Origin: Solanum dulcamara
Taxonomy: Eukaryota; Streptophyta; Magnoliopsida; Solanales; Solanaceae
Length of the DNA: 64,000 nucleotides
Direction of reading: 5' to 3'
NCBI RefSeq assembly: GCF_947179165.1
Contig: NC_077237.1
Coordinates: 64,711,523 to 64,775,522 of the forward strand
Shown: positions 10,760 through 24,689 of the stretch, piece by piece
How the letters are laid out: each line of letters opens with the position of its first letter
Position numbering within the stretch: the stretch's first letter is position 1
Program-made: the position numbers and the translations under genes
The notes under the pieces: generated by a model
What the model saw: only the letters and a program-made list of their open reading frames with translations
What the model was told of the DNA's origin: nothing
The model's database searches: none

Positions 10760-13700
10760 TGTAATAACCTCTAGGTCATTTCTATGTTAATGCCCCTTTT
10801 TAATCAATTAGAGCTTCTCCATAGTTATACCAAGTCATTTATGACTTGCTGGTATGGATAGTTCAGTCACCTGATGGTTAGTTTGGATTTTGTGCAACCT
10901 TTTGTGTTTGGTGGCCTTTATAATTTGAAATGTTTACTTTGGTCAAAAATTTGGGTAAACAGCCTCAGAACATTCTTGGAAATCATGCTTAAATGAAAAT
11001 TCTATTAGTGTGGTTAGCTCCGGAATGTCGAGTTTAGTCTAGAACTATCTTTCATTCGGTTCCCAAGGCTTTCGAACTCATTCTGATGCCCTTGGTAGGA
11101 TTTAGTTAAAAATGACCATTGGAAATGGGACTCACTTTTTTGTTGAAAAAACTTCGTATGAAACTTTTAACTGCAATGTTGAGTCCAGAACGTCGAATGT
11201 GGTGGGGTAGCACAATCCGATTGCACGCATGGGGTTCCGAATGAATCCTCAATACCCCGTAGGAGACTTTAAAGATGGAAAAAGATCCGTTGGTGCGCTG
11301 GTGTGATGAATGGGGTGCAACCTCAACACTAATAAAGCCCATTTTCAGTCTTTTTTTCTTTTAATTTTCAGACTTTAATATCTTGAGCTATAGAGCTCTA
11401 AATTGAGTGATTCAAAATGCTACATTATGGGATATTTGGGACAACGCAGTGGTGTGATCAGAAATTATTGAAGAGGCTATATTTGAGGTAAAATTCATGA
11501 TTTAGTTTCTGTCCCTGTCATATTTTCTTAGCTTAAATTGGATTTTTATTGCATGCCTAATTTTTGAGCCCCGAATTATGTTCCATTTTGAGACAAAAGT
11601 CCAGAGAACTATTTAGTACCATTTTATGGAGTCAATTTTGAAAATTCTGGTGTGGGTTCCACATTCCCATTTTGGACTCAAATATTGTTCCATCTTCATT
11701 TGTTGAAAATTTAGTGTCAAAATGATCATAATAAAGTTGTGATTTTATTTTGATAGAGTGGAAGCGTTTGGAGGTTGTACGAAAGCAAAAAACTCCGACA
11801 TTGTGATTTAGAGCACGTGTGATCAGCCTCTATATCACGACCCAACCCTGTAGGCCGTGACTGGGGTCCGACCTAGACCCCCGTATACATATTTATCAGC
11901 TATGTTCAAGTCGAAGTATAGACACGTAATGCATATAAATCATGTGTAGAAACCAGACTACAACCAACATGATACGTGCATGAGAAACCCCATGGGTCAT
12001 AGCATTTCATATATTGCCGACAAGGCTGCCATAGCATAACAACACGTACAATACATCATATAGACCCAGCTGAACAAAACGGACATATACAACCCATACA
12101 TACATGTCTGCAGACCTCTAAAAATATTAACGACAACATATGGCGGGACAGGGCTCCCGCCGTACCCCTGAATAACAAAAATAATTATATACATCAGTGG
12201 CCAGTATCAAAAACTAGGCTCCGATACAATAGAGCCTCTTCCAGCTGAGCTGAATGGAATCCTAAGCTGACGGACTCCCAAAACCTGTATCTGTACCTGC
12301 GGGCATGAAATGCATCCCCCCGAGAGAAGGGGGTCAGTACGACATATGTATTGAGTATGTAAAACATAACATAACACAACTGGAAGTATCTCTGAAATAG
12401 AGAAGCAGGGGGATAAAATATCATATAAGGAACCTGTACCTGCACTCTGTGATTTATAAAAGCATGCATGCTCAAATTATACCATATAGCCGGCCCTATC
12501 GGGGATCTGGTGGATACATCTATAAAACCATCATACACCCAGTGCCATCACTACCTTATTACAATACATCATCATATATATACATATGTACCCTGGCCCT
12601 CTAGTTAGGGACTCGGTGGATAATGCAGTGAACTGCGCACAAGAACATACCCTGGCCCGGGACTCAGTGATAGAAGGGTTACAGTATTCATGAGTAGAGT
12701 AGTGAATAACTATATGCAATTTAAATCTTTAGCAGAGACTCGATAGAATAAGAAAGTCAAGCTTTTGCCTGAGGACCCGAGTAGTAGTGTAGTCATCTCG
12801 AGTACCCTCTATATGCCATTATGGGCTATACCAATGGTAACCTCGGGGACCCTAAACATGTACCAATGTAAGGCCAAGTCACTTATGGAATCAGAAACAC
12901 TTGTTATCATATAGTCTTTAAGACTTGGAGCCTATACATGTGGTACTTCCTTAACATATAGAAGTTCCCAGGGAAATAGTTAAACTATTATGGAGTTCAG
13001 TATTCAGAAGTAAATAAGAGATGCTTAAGAATGGAATCACCTCGGAGCTCATATCATATTTAATTTTATAACTAAGACACGCTAAAAAGAAAGAGAATAA
13101 GCTTTATATAGTCTGTACTTCCCTTTGTGTGGTCATCATGTACATATTTCGTATCCGGCCTATCCTGGGGCTCGGTGACAAATTATGGAATAATAACCTC
13201 ATTTTCATTCCAAGTACATATCAAGAGAAAGGAGAGGTAGCTTTCCACACACTACTTTTTAACACGTAGAAGCCTTAACAGGCAATACTCAATTCTTGCA
13301 GGAATTCTAATACTAAGCAGTGGACAGGGATTATCAGACGTACTTGGAGTTCTGGGAATGGAATTATACCCACATTTTACATACAATTCACTTACGTCTA
13401 AGACGTGCCAAAAGGAAAGAAAAATAGCTTTACATACTTATTCCAAAAACATGCCAAGAGAAAGCTTCACATACCTCTTACGAGTTACTCTTTATCACGT
13501 TCGCCTCGTCGTCCTTTGAACCTATTCAACATGAAAGAAATAAGAATATCAACCATCCCTGAATTTTCAGAATCTTAAGTTGCACCCGAGTATTCATAGA
13601 ACTCATTTCCTTGGTTGTCTCCTCGACTAGTTCTTTAGCTAGTTAAAGAGTTAACGAAAATTGGGCAACACCTCCCCTATAACATGCCCTATCTAAATTT

Positions 13701-16700
13701 GCAATTAGATACCTAATTACTACAAACAACCAACAACAACAAACTTCAGCTCATAAACAAATAAAATATGGCAACATTACACAACATAAGCTCCAAACAA
13801 CTTGCTGAAAACTAAGACACCAAACTAGGGTTTCTAGTCTTTATTTTGCAAAACCTTTAATTATACGAAACGTGGGGTCGTGTGGATGAAAAAATAAGCA
13901 CACCCACCTATTTTAGAATAATTTTAGGCCCTGAAACACAACCCCCCCACACCTGCAGCAGCACACCACAAGCACAACACCTTGCTTCGACTACAATTTA
14001 ACTATAGCGACTCCAATTTAGTTTATTTCGAACATCAAGCATATATATGATGTTTTCACATTTCCAGCCACTTAAACAACATATAATAGACTTATTAACA
14101 ATACCATAAAATCCAAATTGAAAGGAAAGGTCTCACCTTACCCGAAATTGGCCAAACTCACCCAAAACTCACTTCGAAAACCTCTTGACGTGCTGAAATG
14201 GAGCAGACTGTTTATGTTCCTTCTCCGCTGCCCCAAATTGGAATTTTATGTTATAAAACACCATTATATAATCTTTTTCCACCTTAAATAATTAATTTAT
14301 GGAAGAAAAGTCGGGCCTTACCTTTTTTTGGCTCAAACTCGTAGGTCCCCTCCCTTGTAACCCTAGCATTTTTCTCTTCTTCTTTCTTACTTTTCTAGGT
14401 GTAAAGCTAAAGAGATCATTCTATAGATATCGTAAGATACATATATAAACCTTCACGTGGTTGAGTAACACCATAGATAATTAATTCAAGGAGAAAAAAT
14501 GAACAACTTACCTTTATTTCTTCAAAACCGTGGCTGCCTTGCTTTTTTATTCTTCACATTTTTTTCCTCTCTTTGGCTGAAGTTTTGGATAAAGAATGAG
14601 ATCCTTAGTCATAATACATGTAGATATATGTTTCCTTAGGGGTGACATATGTCATCTCCTAAGGGCGACACGTGTCCAGCCTTCATTGGGCCAACACATA
14701 CATCCTGCCAATTAGGGGTTGCCACATGGCAGGTGGGGTCCACCCCCAAGCAAGCAGGCGGGTTAGCTGCTTGTTTCAGCTGCTTCCATGTAGGACCTCC
14801 TCCTGCAGCCATGTGGCACTTTTCTCTTGCTGTCACGTGTCATCTTACCCTCTTCCTCGTGGGTTCGTAATCTCGTCTTGTTTTAAGAACCCGTGTAATC
14901 CTTTCTATGTAAGCTTGGTATATACTCATGTAGCTTAGGTATGCAAGAATTCTAAGTTAGTATCTTACATAGGTGATTCAAGTCCTATGACTCGTTACTT
15001 GGCGTCCAACTTCTTCAGGATTCTTACGACCCTATTTCCAACCTTCCCTACTACGGGGCATTACATTCTCCCTTCTTTTGAGTAGTTTGATAGTGTCGTA
15101 GATTATCCGTCTCACATGATAACTTCTAAGAAACTTAATAGATATTCCGAGCTCAAGAGTGTGAGGTGTAACACTCTATCTAGGCTATGACTTCCCTTCT
15201 TTTATATTGAGTTCAAATATGTGAATGTATGTGGATTTACATGAATATTGGGGTAGGGAACTAAATTAATAGGCTATACTTGATAGAATTCATATTTTGG
15301 ACTATTTTTGAGTTAGACGGGTATATGAATTGCCATAATTGAGTTTTCTTACATCTTCGATTGCTTGTATTGACATCTATATCATATAAGAGAATGTTTG
15401 GCCTTAGTCTAGTCTTAGGCTAGTGTTTTCCACAAACTTGAGATATTCTGATGCCAATAGGACTTGTTTCCTCTTTTCCAGCATCGTACCGAATGACTTA
15501 GCTCCTTGTAGATTGATGTAGTAGACTTGGGACTGATAGAGATGGGCCTTATCTAGGCAGTAACTCATATAAAAGCCTTATTATCCATAATCCCCATACT
15601 TCCCTACTTTGGCATCTCCGACCACACCTTTGGGCCCGTTCTGAGAAATTGATCAGCTATGATACTCCTTCGGCTATGTTGGGCTTATTATTAAAAGAAA
15701 AGACGACTATCCATAGAGACTTGTGTGATAATGGATGGTATGGGAAACTTTCGAGAGACTCACTTCAGATTAGATAGTCTTGGGATGATATTATCGAAAG
15801 GATTTATCTGTGGTCAGAGGTTCGGGCTCTTTACTTCCTAATTTGGTGATACAACCTCCTACACGGAGTCAATATTTAGAGTTCGGCCCTTTGATATCAT
15901 CACTGCACTTACGAGAAAGCAATATCTACGGTTTAAAATTTGAGCTCTGTGCTAACCCTTACAGGGTCTGGCTTATTGATATTCTACAACAGGGAGACTC
16001 AACTATGATTCGAGGTCCGGGATTTGTGCTTCATCCCATTCAGAACTTAGAATTATGCATTTATGAAATATCTTGGTTTCACCAGTTCTTTTATTCTTAT
16101 TTAGCATTTCTGTGTACATATCAGGCTTATAGGGGCCCGTTTGAGTTTTTACCTTAACTTGCGCATGGGTGTACCTTTTGAGCTTATGGGGATTAGTTAG
16201 GTTTATTTCTTGGGTTCTAATTGTTCTTCTACACCCATGTGCATACCTTTATTATTCTTGTTCTTGACCTCTGTTTGTGTTTTTATTCTAACATTTCCTA
16301 TTGCATTTACCTTTCTTACTCACTCGGCCTATGATGCCTATGGGTACTTTTTATTGGTACTCATACTATACTTTACATTTGTTTTCATTATGCAGAACTG
16401 AGTACCAATTATCACCGCCATCATTTGAGCCATTAGCTGCCAAGATTAAGAGATGAGGGTGAGCATACAACATTCTAGATCATTGTCATCTCCTTCTGTT
16501 ATTTTGTGAATTATCTTTTGTATTTGAGGCAATTCCTTGTGGTTGTATATATTTTTGGTCCACTTTTTGGACTTGTACTATATTAGTGGCTTTGTACTAG
16601 TGACTTCCAGATTCTGAGAGAGATTCATTATGTGTATGTATATATTTTTGGCTTGTCTTGTATTATTTCTGTTTTTATTCTTTTCTATTATTTAGTCTCT

Positions 16701-16801
16701 ACCCATATACTCATTACTAGCTATTCCGGGTTACAGGTTGTCTTACCTACTAGTGGGTTATAGTAGGTGTCATCACGGGCTCGAAGAATCGGGTCATGAT
16801 A
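10760..16801 (+). repeat. 5' LTR of the chromovirus, interrupted
   Basis: It starts TGTAATAACCTCTAGG and ends GGGTCATGATA at 16801 (the final CA has become TA). Bases 11833-15173 are a foreign solo LTR; without it and one 5-base duplication the LTR is about 2.70 kb, against 2.77 kb for the 3' LTR. It aligns along its whole length with 21916-24684: CTCTAGG near the start, GTTTGGATTTTGTGCAAC, GTAAACA, then AATATTGGGGT and GGTTATAGTAGGTG near the end. Several short frames within it are not genes. Confidence 0.9.
11833..15173 (-). mobile_element. Solo LTR (minus strand) inside the chromovirus 5' LTR
   Basis: On the minus strand it begins TGTTACACC at 15173 and ends GGGTTGGGTCGTGATA at 11833 (the last CA mutated to TA). 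An exact 5-base duplication, CTCTA, flanks it at 11828-11832 and 15174-15178. It is the same family as the LTRs at 33585, 52563 and 57316: they share the start, TTGAGCTCGGAAT (also at 57316), the CACGTGTC-rich block near 14660-14840, the C-run/G-run hairpin at 12315-12333 and the closing sequence. There is no internal region, so it is a solo LTR. It must be younger than the chromovirus LTR it disrupts. Confidence 0.9.
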
Positions 16802-16804
16802 GAT

Positions 16805-16817
16805 TGGTATCAGATCC
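16805..16817 (+). promoter_or_regulatory. Primer-binding site of the chromovirus
   Basis: TGGTATCAGATCC begins three bases after the 5' LTR end and matches, with one change, the TGGTATCAGAGCC that pairs with the 3' end of initiator tRNA-Met in most plant gypsy elements. Confidence 0.8.
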
Positions 16818-17009
16818 CCAGATTCATTGGTCTCACTTATACAGAGCCACCACCTAGTAGAGTTCTGCGAATTGGAGCAGAGACGTTTATGTCTTACCTT
16901 TGAGAAGCTATAGGGTTTCTTTAGGAATGTTTATTATTTTGCATCTATTTTGTGACAAGGCATGTTCTATTGGTTTCTTGAAATCTCACTTGACTTATTC
17001 TTTTGCTGA

Positions 17010-18290
17010 ATGGTTTATACGCGTGGATCTACGGATAGGGATGACACACCTAGACTAGAAGGTATGACCCTAGTTTGGGGTAGGAGCCGACCCCGAGGTC
17101 ATTCTAGAGCTGCTTCACCAGATCATCATAGGGATATGACTCTAAAGCGGGATGCGGAGCACCAAGACACTCATGTTCCTCCCCAGCCAGTGCAGCCACT
17201 AGCCGTGCCTGCTATGATACCTACTTTACAAGTGTCTATCACTCAGTTAATGACCATGTTGAGGGGTATACAACAGGCCCCAACACCAGCGCTAGTTATG
17301 CCAGCACTACAGGGTTAGCCTGTAGCTCTAGCACCAGGGGATCAGCCAGCCCTTGTGCCTCCCGCCACTTAGCCAGATGTTGCAGGTAGAGCTATGCCAT
17401 TTCAAGAGCAGAATATGCTCAAATTATTCCTCAAATTGGCACTACCAAGATTCTATGAGGTAGAAGGAGATGATGAGCATGCGTTTTTGATTTCTTGAAG
17501 AGAGTGGTTGCATGCCTTGAGTTTGGTGGAGTTGAGAGGAGCTAACTTCACATATTATAAGCTTGATGGACCTGCTAGGCAGTGGTGACAAATATATATG
17601 GAGACTAGTCTAGATGGGTCCCTTCTAGTGTTTTGGATGGAGTTTTTAGAGGCCTTCCTAGCTATATTTATCCTAGAAGTCTCAGAGATAGGCTTTGTGA
17701 TCAGTTCTCGAGGCTCGAGCAAGGCTCCACGACAGTGTATGAGTATAAAGCTAGATTGCAGAAGCTCTCCAGATATGCTACCATGATCTTACCTATGTAG
17801 GAGGAGAGTATTCAGTGTTTTGTTCATGGCTTCAAGACCTAGCTATGGATTGAGACCCATGCCTTGGTTATATTGGGTCGTTCTTTTATAAAGATAGTTG
17901 ACTATGCTCGAACTATCGAGCAGCTATATCACAAAGCCCAAGAGGGCAGTGACAAGAGGACTAGACATAAGGGTAGTTATAGTAGGCCCACTATAGGTAT
18001 AGGGAGCACTATGATAGGTCCCAACATCAGATTCAGCAGGGGCAGTCTAGCTAACTGGTACATGCCTTATTGTAGACTACAAAGGTGATAAGCCTCAGTA
18101 GAGTGCCAGGGATGCAATATTAGCAACTTAAGGTTAGGTTGGTTCATCTTCCTTAGTGGGTCAGAGTTCTAGGGCCTCATATTTAGGTACTACGGGTCAT
18201 GGTGATCATTATTTTATGGGTCGATATTTATAGGGATGTTATGATTGTGATGAGTTAGACCACTGGTCCAGAGATTATCCCAGGCGAAAG
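17010..18290 (+). pseudogene. Gag of the chromovirus, degenerate
   Basis: Starts MVYTRGSTDRD, about 200 bases after the primer-binding site. An Arg/Pro-rich N-terminus is followed, past stops at 17316 and beyond, by the capsid core: LPRFYEVEGDDEHAFL, ANFTYYKLDGPARQW. After a frameshift near 17665 it continues with PRSLRDRLCDQFSRLEQGS, RYATMILPM and GRSFIKIVDYARTIEQL. A CCHC zinc knuckle at 18237-18278 reads CYDCDELDHWSRDY, the last Cys replaced by Tyr. Gag would form the cytoplasmic particle that packages element RNA. At least five stops and one frameshift make it inactive. Confidence 0.85.
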
Positions 18291-18439
18291 GTGAGACCTT
18301 CCTCTTCTCAGATAGCCTGGTCAACTCCAGCAGGGCTGGGATCATAGGGGTGATCAGCAGGGTGCCCAAGGTGGATTCAGGGGAGGCAGGTCAGGAAGAC
18401 GAAGAGATGCTCGAGGGGGAGGCTGTTAGGGTCATTTAT

Positions 18440-21400
18440 ATGCTGCTCCAGTTAGGGTAGAGTTTGAGGTGTCTGATGATGTTATCACAAGTATGGTTCT
18501 TTTATGCCAGCATTCAACTTTAGCTCTATTTGATCTAGGTTCTACCTAGTCATATGTATCTATATATTTTTCTCCCCGACTGGGTGTGACTCCTAAGCCA
18601 TTAGCAATACCATTTCATATTTCAACCCAGTAGGTGATTCTTTAGTAGTGGATCAGCTATTTAGATCTTGTGTGGTCACTTTATAGGTCCGAGATTCTTA
18701 GTCAGACCTTATTCTTCTAGATATGTGGACTTTGATGCTATTTTGGGCATGGATTGGTTGTTTCTCATCATGCAATTTTGGACTATTATTCCAAGATCAT
18801 TACCTTAGCCATTCCTGGTATACCTTCGGTGGTGTAGTATGGGTCTTATAGTCACACATCAGTTGGAATCATTTCTTATGTTCGGTCTCGAAGGTTGGTA
18901 GCTAGCGGGTGCTTAACTTATTTAGCTTATGTTTAGGATGTGGCTAGCGATACTCATTCTGTTGATTCAGTTCTTGTGGTTTGTGAGTTTCGATATGTGT
19001 TTCCTACTGACCTACCTGGTCTACCCCAAATAAAGATATTGACTTTTCCATATATTTAGAGATGGGCACTAAGCCCATTTCTATTCCACCTTATCAGATG
19101 GCCCCTACAGAGCTTAAGGAGCTTAGTGTTCAACTTCAGGGCTTCCTAGATTAGGGATTCATCTAGACTAGTGTGTCTCCTTGGGGTGCTCCTATCTTGT
19201 TTGTTAAGAAGAAGGACAGGACCATGCAGATGTTTGTTGATTACAGGTAGTTGAATAAGGTGATAATGAATAACTATTATCCCATGCCTCATATTGATGA
19301 CTTATTTGATTAACTCTAGGATACCGTGATATTTTCTAAGATTGGATTGAGATTTGGCTACCATTAATCGAGGATTAGGGCCTCTAACATCCCTAAGACT
19401 GCCTTTCAAACTCTCTATGGCCATTATGAGTTTCTTGTGATGTCATTTGGGCTGATTAATACCATTGCTGCCTTTATGGATTTCATAACTCTTGCCTTCA
19501 GGCCTTGTCTTAACTCCTTCATCATAGTTTTTATTGATGATATTCTAATATACTTACAGAGTAGAGAGGAGCACATATAATATTTGAGGACGGTGCTTCA
19601 AATTTTGAGAGATCATCGGCTTCATGCCAAGTTCTCAAAATGTGAGTTTTGGTTGGTGTTAGTGACATTTATTAGGCACGTTGTGTCTAAGAATGGCATT
19701 ATAGTGGATCCAGCGAAGATTGAGGCTATTCGTGGCTGGGCCAGGCCCACGTCTATTATAGAAGTTCAAAGTTTTGTCAGATTGGCTGGTTATTATAGTT
19801 ATTTGTTTAGGGCTTCTCTACTATTGCATTACCACTGACCTAGTTGAATCGCTAGGATATTCCCTTTGTATGGTCCAGGAGTGTGAGATGAGCTTTCAGT
19901 GGCTCAAGGAGTTGCTTACTAGTGCTCATATCCTGACTCTTCCTGCTGAGGGCGAATGTTTTACAGTATATTGTAATGTTTCTGGTATTGGTTTAGGATG
20001 TGTTTGATGCAACGCGGTCAGGTTATTGCATATGCTTTTAGGCAGATGAGAGTGCAAGACCGCAACTAACCTACTATGACTTAGAGTTAGCGGCGGTAGT
20101 TTTCACGCTCAAGTTGTTAAGGCACTATCTTTAGGGGGTCCATTGTGAGGTTTACACTAATCATCGCAACCTATAGTATATTATGAGCCAAAGGGATCTT
20201 AATTTTAGGTAGCGCCGTTAGATTGAGCTTTTGGCAGACTACGATCTCTCTATTCTCTACTATCCGTGAAAGGCGAATATAGTAGTAGACACCTTGAGCC
20301 CAACGGAGAGGAGTATGGGTATCCTAGCCTACTTACCTATTGCATAATGAACCTTTTCTTTAAACATCCAGTCTTTAGCTAACAGGATGGTCAGATTGCA
20401 AATTTCAGATTCTAGGCAGGTACTAGCCTTTGTCGTGGTTCGGTCTTCCTTATTTGACTGGATTCATGCCCGATAGTACTAAGATGGTCTCTGGTTTCAC
20501 TTAGAGATAAGGTGTTGTAGGGTGACAACGGCAAGGCCACTATTGGTTTAATTGGGATTTTGCAGTTTGACGGTTGTCTATGTGTTCCCAGTGTGGAAGA
20601 TTCGATTCAGTTGATTCTTTGTTCCATATATTGTATTCATTCGGGCATTATGAAGAGGAATCAAGATTTGAGATAGTATTACTGGTGGGATGGTATGAGG
20701 AAAGATAATCCTGAGTATGTGTCCCATTTCCTGAGTTGTCAGTAGGTGAAGGCTGAGCATCAAAGGCCTTGTGGAGACTTATAGAGATTACCTATTCCTG
20801 AGTGGAAATAGGAGCGTATCACCATAGAATTTGTGATGGAATTTCCTCGAACTTCTAGGGGTTTTAACTATATATGGGTCATCTTTGATCAATTGACTAA
20901 GTCAGCCTACTTTCTCCCAGTTCGGTCATTTTACAATGCAGAACGGTTAGCATGTTCTAAATTTAGGATTTGGCTCGCCTATATGAGGTGCCTATATCTA
21001 TTATTTTAGATTGTGGGTCATAGTTTACTTCTAGTTTTTAGAGAGCTTTCTAGAAAGAGTTGGGTACTCAGGTAGATCTCAGTACTGCTCTCCACCCATA
21101 GACCCATGGTTAGTCAGAAAGTACTATTCAAGTCTTTGAGGACATATTGCGGGCCTGTGTTAGATTTTGGGGGTCAGTGGGATCAGTTTTTTCCTTTGAT
21201 GAAATTTGTGTACAAAAATAGCTACCACTCTAGTATTCAGATTACCCAATTTGACTCCTTATATGGTAGGCCTTATCGCACTCTAGTTGGTTGGTTTGAG
21301 TCTCTAGAGCCTAGACCGCACAGTACAAATTTGCTTCAGAAGGCTTTAGCTAGAGTCCGAGAAATCCAAGATAGATTGGGGAAAACTCAGAGCAGACACT

Positions 21401-21850
21401 AGAGTTATGCTGACCATAGACGCCGTCCTTTATGTTTTAGTGTTGGTGATTAAGTGTTTCTGTGGATATCTCCCTTGAAGGGCGTGATTAGATTCAGCAG
21501 GTGGGGCAATCTTAGCCCTCGGTATATTAGGTCATTTGAGATTTTGAGGAAAGTGGGCGAGGTTGCATATGACTTAGCTCTACCTCTGGCATTTTCATCC
21601 ATATACCCATTTTTTATGTCCTAATTCTGCGTCAGTACATTCCAGATGAGTTTCATGTGTTGTATTATGATTCTATTAAGTTAGATGATCATCTTACTTT
21701 TGTTGAAGAATCGACTGTTATTTTAGCTAGAGATGTTATATAGCTTCACTCTAGAGCTATTCTAGTGGTTAAGGTTCCATGACGCCATTTTCCAGTCGAG
21801 GAGGCTACTTGGGAGATGAGTGGGACATGTGGGAGAAGTAACCCAACCTA
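18440..21850 (+). pseudogene. Pol of the chromovirus (PR-RT-RH-INT), degenerate
   Basis: Domains in order: aspartic protease near 18500-18560 (LFDLGST, the DTG/DSG triad changed to DLG); reverse transcriptase about 19080-19840 with SPWGAPILFVKKKD, FVDYR, an intact FIDDILIY near 19530 and RLAGYY; RNase H about 19940-20300; integrase about 20580-21500 with FLSCQ (zinc-binding end), PIPEWK-x-ERITIEFV, LTKSAYFLPVRSFYNAERLA, DFGGQWDQFFPL and NSYHSSIQ; C-terminal LSPRYIRSFEILRKVGEVAY followed by a chromodomain-type tail (VEESTVILARDV, FPVEEATWE). Frames change repeatedly and stops are frequent, so it is dead. Order and wording support the Tekay/Del chromovirus group. Confidence 0.85.
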
Positions 21851-21915
21851 TTTAAGCTTACAGGTATTTCTTGACTCTTACTTTTGTAGACGAAATTTCT
21901 TTTAGTATTGGATGT

Positions 21916-24684
21916 TGTAGTGACCCTCTAGGTTAGAGTTTCCCTATAGCGACCTCAGGTTATTTATGACGTGCAGACACTGATAGTTTGGTCGCCTGGT
22001 CGCTCGTTTGGATTTTGTGCAACTTTTTATATTTGGAGGCCTGTTTAACTTGAAAACTTGACTTCGGTCATAAATATAGGTAAACAACCTCAAAAAGGAA
22101 TTTTGACTGTTCTATCATCTTCAGAATGTCCATTTTAGACTAGAAACATGGTCGGCTTGAGTTCCAAGGCTTTTGGTGCGAGTTTGAACCATTTAGCGTT
22201 TAAGCTTCAGAAATTTGGCCTAAAGTTGACTTTAACCAACATTCTTGGAAATTGTGCCCGAAGGAAAATTTTGTCAGTGCGGTTAGCTCCGAAACTTCGA
22301 GTTTTGTATAAAAGGACCTTTTATTTGGTTCCCGAGGCTTTCAAACTCATTCTGAGCCCCTTGGCGGGATTTAATTAAAAACGGCCTTTGGGAGTGGGAC
22401 CCACATTTTTGTCGAAACTATCTCGTATGGAAATTTTGACTTCACCATTGAGTTTAGAACATCAAATTTGATGGGGTAGCATAGTTCATTTGCGCGCATA
22501 GGGTTTCGAACAAATCCTAAACACCCTGTCGGAGACTTTGAAAATGGAAACAGATCCGCTGGTGCACTGAATGGGGTACAACCTCGCCTTTAAGAAAGCC
22601 CATTTTCAGATTTTTTTTCTAATTTTCAAACTTGAATATCTTAAGTTGTAGAGCTCCAAATTTAGTGATTCAAAAGGCCAAATTAAGGGGATTTTATGGG
22701 AGAGCATGCACTGAAATAGTTGTAAATTGTTAAAAAGGCTCTATTTGAGGTAAAAATCATGATTTAGATGTTGTCCCTGACCTATTTTCTTAGCATAAGT
22801 TGGATTTTTTTTGCATGGCTGATTTTCGAGCCCTGGATAGTATTTTGTTTTGGGACACAAGTTAAGAGAACTATTTAGTACCATTTTATGGAGTCCCACA
22901 TTCCTGTTTTGGACTCCAAAATTGACCCGTTTCTGTTTCTTGCAAATTTAGTGTCCAAACGACCGTAATGATGTTATGATTCTATTTTTGATAGTATGAC
23001 AATGTTTAGAGGCCGTACAAAAGGGAAAAACTCCAATATTGTGATTTGGAGCACTCGTGATCATCGTACAATTAGGATATGACATCCCTTCTTTTAGATT
23101 AAGTTTGAATATGTGAATATATGTGGATTTACATGAATATTGGGGTGGGGAATTGACTAAGTAGGCTATGCTTAGTAGAATTCATATTTTGGATTCTTTT
23201 CGAGTTAGGCGGGTATGTGAATTGCTATAATTGAGTTTTCATGCATCTTCAGTTGCTTGTATTGACCTGTTTTTCATATTACAGCATGTTTGGACTTAGT
23301 CTAGGCTTAGGATAGTGTTTTCCATAGACTTGCTAAATTTTGATACCGATAGGCCTTGTTTCCTCTTTTCTGGCATTGTACCGGATGACTTAGATCATTA
23401 TAGACTAATGTAGCTCAATTGGGTCTGATATAGATGGGACTTGGCTAGGAAGTAACTCATCTCAAAGCCTTATTATCCACAATCCTCATACGTCCCTACT
23501 TTGGCATCTCTAGCCATGCTTTTGGGCCCATTTGGAGAAATTAATCAATTACGATGTTCCCTCGATTACGTTGGGCTTATTATGAAGGAGAGAATGACGA
23601 TTCGTAGAGACCTGCATGATAATGGTTGGTACGGAAAACTTTTGAGAAATGCACTTTAAATTGGATATTCCTTATATGATATCATCGGGATGATTTATTC
23701 GAGGCCCAAGCCCTATACTTCTTGATTTGGAGATACATCCTCCTACATGGAATTAATATTCAGAGTCTATCCCTTTTGATATTATCACTACACTTAAGGA
23801 AAGGCAACATCCATAGCTCATGGTCCGAGCTTCGCTCTAACCCTTATAGGGTTCAGTTTATTGACATTCTACAGGAGGGAGACTCATTTGCAGTTTGAGG
23901 TTCAGGCTCTTCGCTTCATCGTATTAAGAGCTCAAAATTATTGGCACTTCTAAAATATCTTGTTCCACCAGTCTTTATATTCTTAGTATAGTATTTCTGT
24001 GTATTTGTCTGGTTTATGGGGGTCCGTCCGGGTTTTTAACATAACTTGCGCACGGGTATACCTTCTGGACTTATGGGGGCTTAGTTGGTTTTAGTTCTTG
24101 TGTTCTGGTTGTTCTTCTACACCTATGTGCATACCTTTACAATTCTTGTTCTTGGCTTCTTTCTGTGTTTTTTATTCTAGTATTTCTTATTGAATTTACT
24201 CTTCTTACTTAGTTGGCCTATAATGCCTACTGAGTAATTTTTATTAGTACTCATACTACACTCTACATATGTTTCTGTGATGCACGACCGAGTACCAATT
24301 ATCAACATCGTCATTTGAGCCAGTAGTAGTTATTCAGAGGCGAGTGTGAGCATTCAACATTCTGGATCATTGTCATCTACTTGTTATTTTGTGACTTGTC
24401 TTTTGTATTTGAGACAGTTCCTTATGGTTGTATATATTTTTAGTCCGCTTTTGGGACTTGTACTTTCTTAGTGGCTATGTACTATTGACTTTCAGATTCT
24501 GGAGGGATTCATTTTGCTTATGTATATATTTTTGGCTTGCCTTGTATTATTTCTGTATTTCTTCCTTTTTGTTATTTAGTCTCAGTCCATATACCCATTA
24601 CTAGCTTTTTCTGGTTATGAGTTGACTTACCTACTTATAGGTTATAGTAGGTGCCATCACGGCTCGCGAAATTGGGTCATGACA
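21916..24684 (+). repeat. 3' LTR of the chromovirus
   Basis: It starts TGTAGTGACCCTCTAGG and ends GGGTCATGACA, 2769 bases, followed by the TSD GTTTC. It is uninterrupted and defines the original LTR length. The preceding polypurine tract is eroded (GAAATTTCTTTTAGTATTGG). The minus-strand LTR at 25501-27951 belongs to a related family (shared AGTTTGGTCGCCT, TTGACTTCGGTCA, GGTGCGAGTTT). Confidence 0.9.
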
Positions 24685-24689
24685 GTTTC

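Larger units (their letters stand above)
10760..24684 (+). mobile_element. Full-length Ty3/gypsy chromovirus (Tekay/Del-like), decayed
   Basis: The complete structure is LTR, primer-binding site, gag, pol, LTR, bounded by TGTAATAACC at the left, CATGACA at the right and an exact 5-base duplication, GTTTC, at 10755-10759 and 24685-24689. The element spans 13.9 kb including a 3341-base solo LTR inserted in its 5' LTR; its own length is about 10.6 kb. Pol order is protease, reverse transcriptase, RNase H, integrase, and the integrase tail ends with RHFPVEEATWE, typical of chromodomain-bearing elements. The LTRs differ visibly (roughly 15% in compared stretches), so the insertion is old. All genes have stops and frameshifts. 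Confidence 0.9.

Noticed and set aside
12194..12719. Minus-strand frames of 114 and 62 codons
   Set aside because: They lie inside a solo LTR defined by its ends and target duplication; no domain.
14636..14938. Three overlapping frames near 14.6-14.9 kb
   Set aside because: GC-richer CACGTGTC block of an LTR read in several frames; equivalents in sister LTRs are not open.
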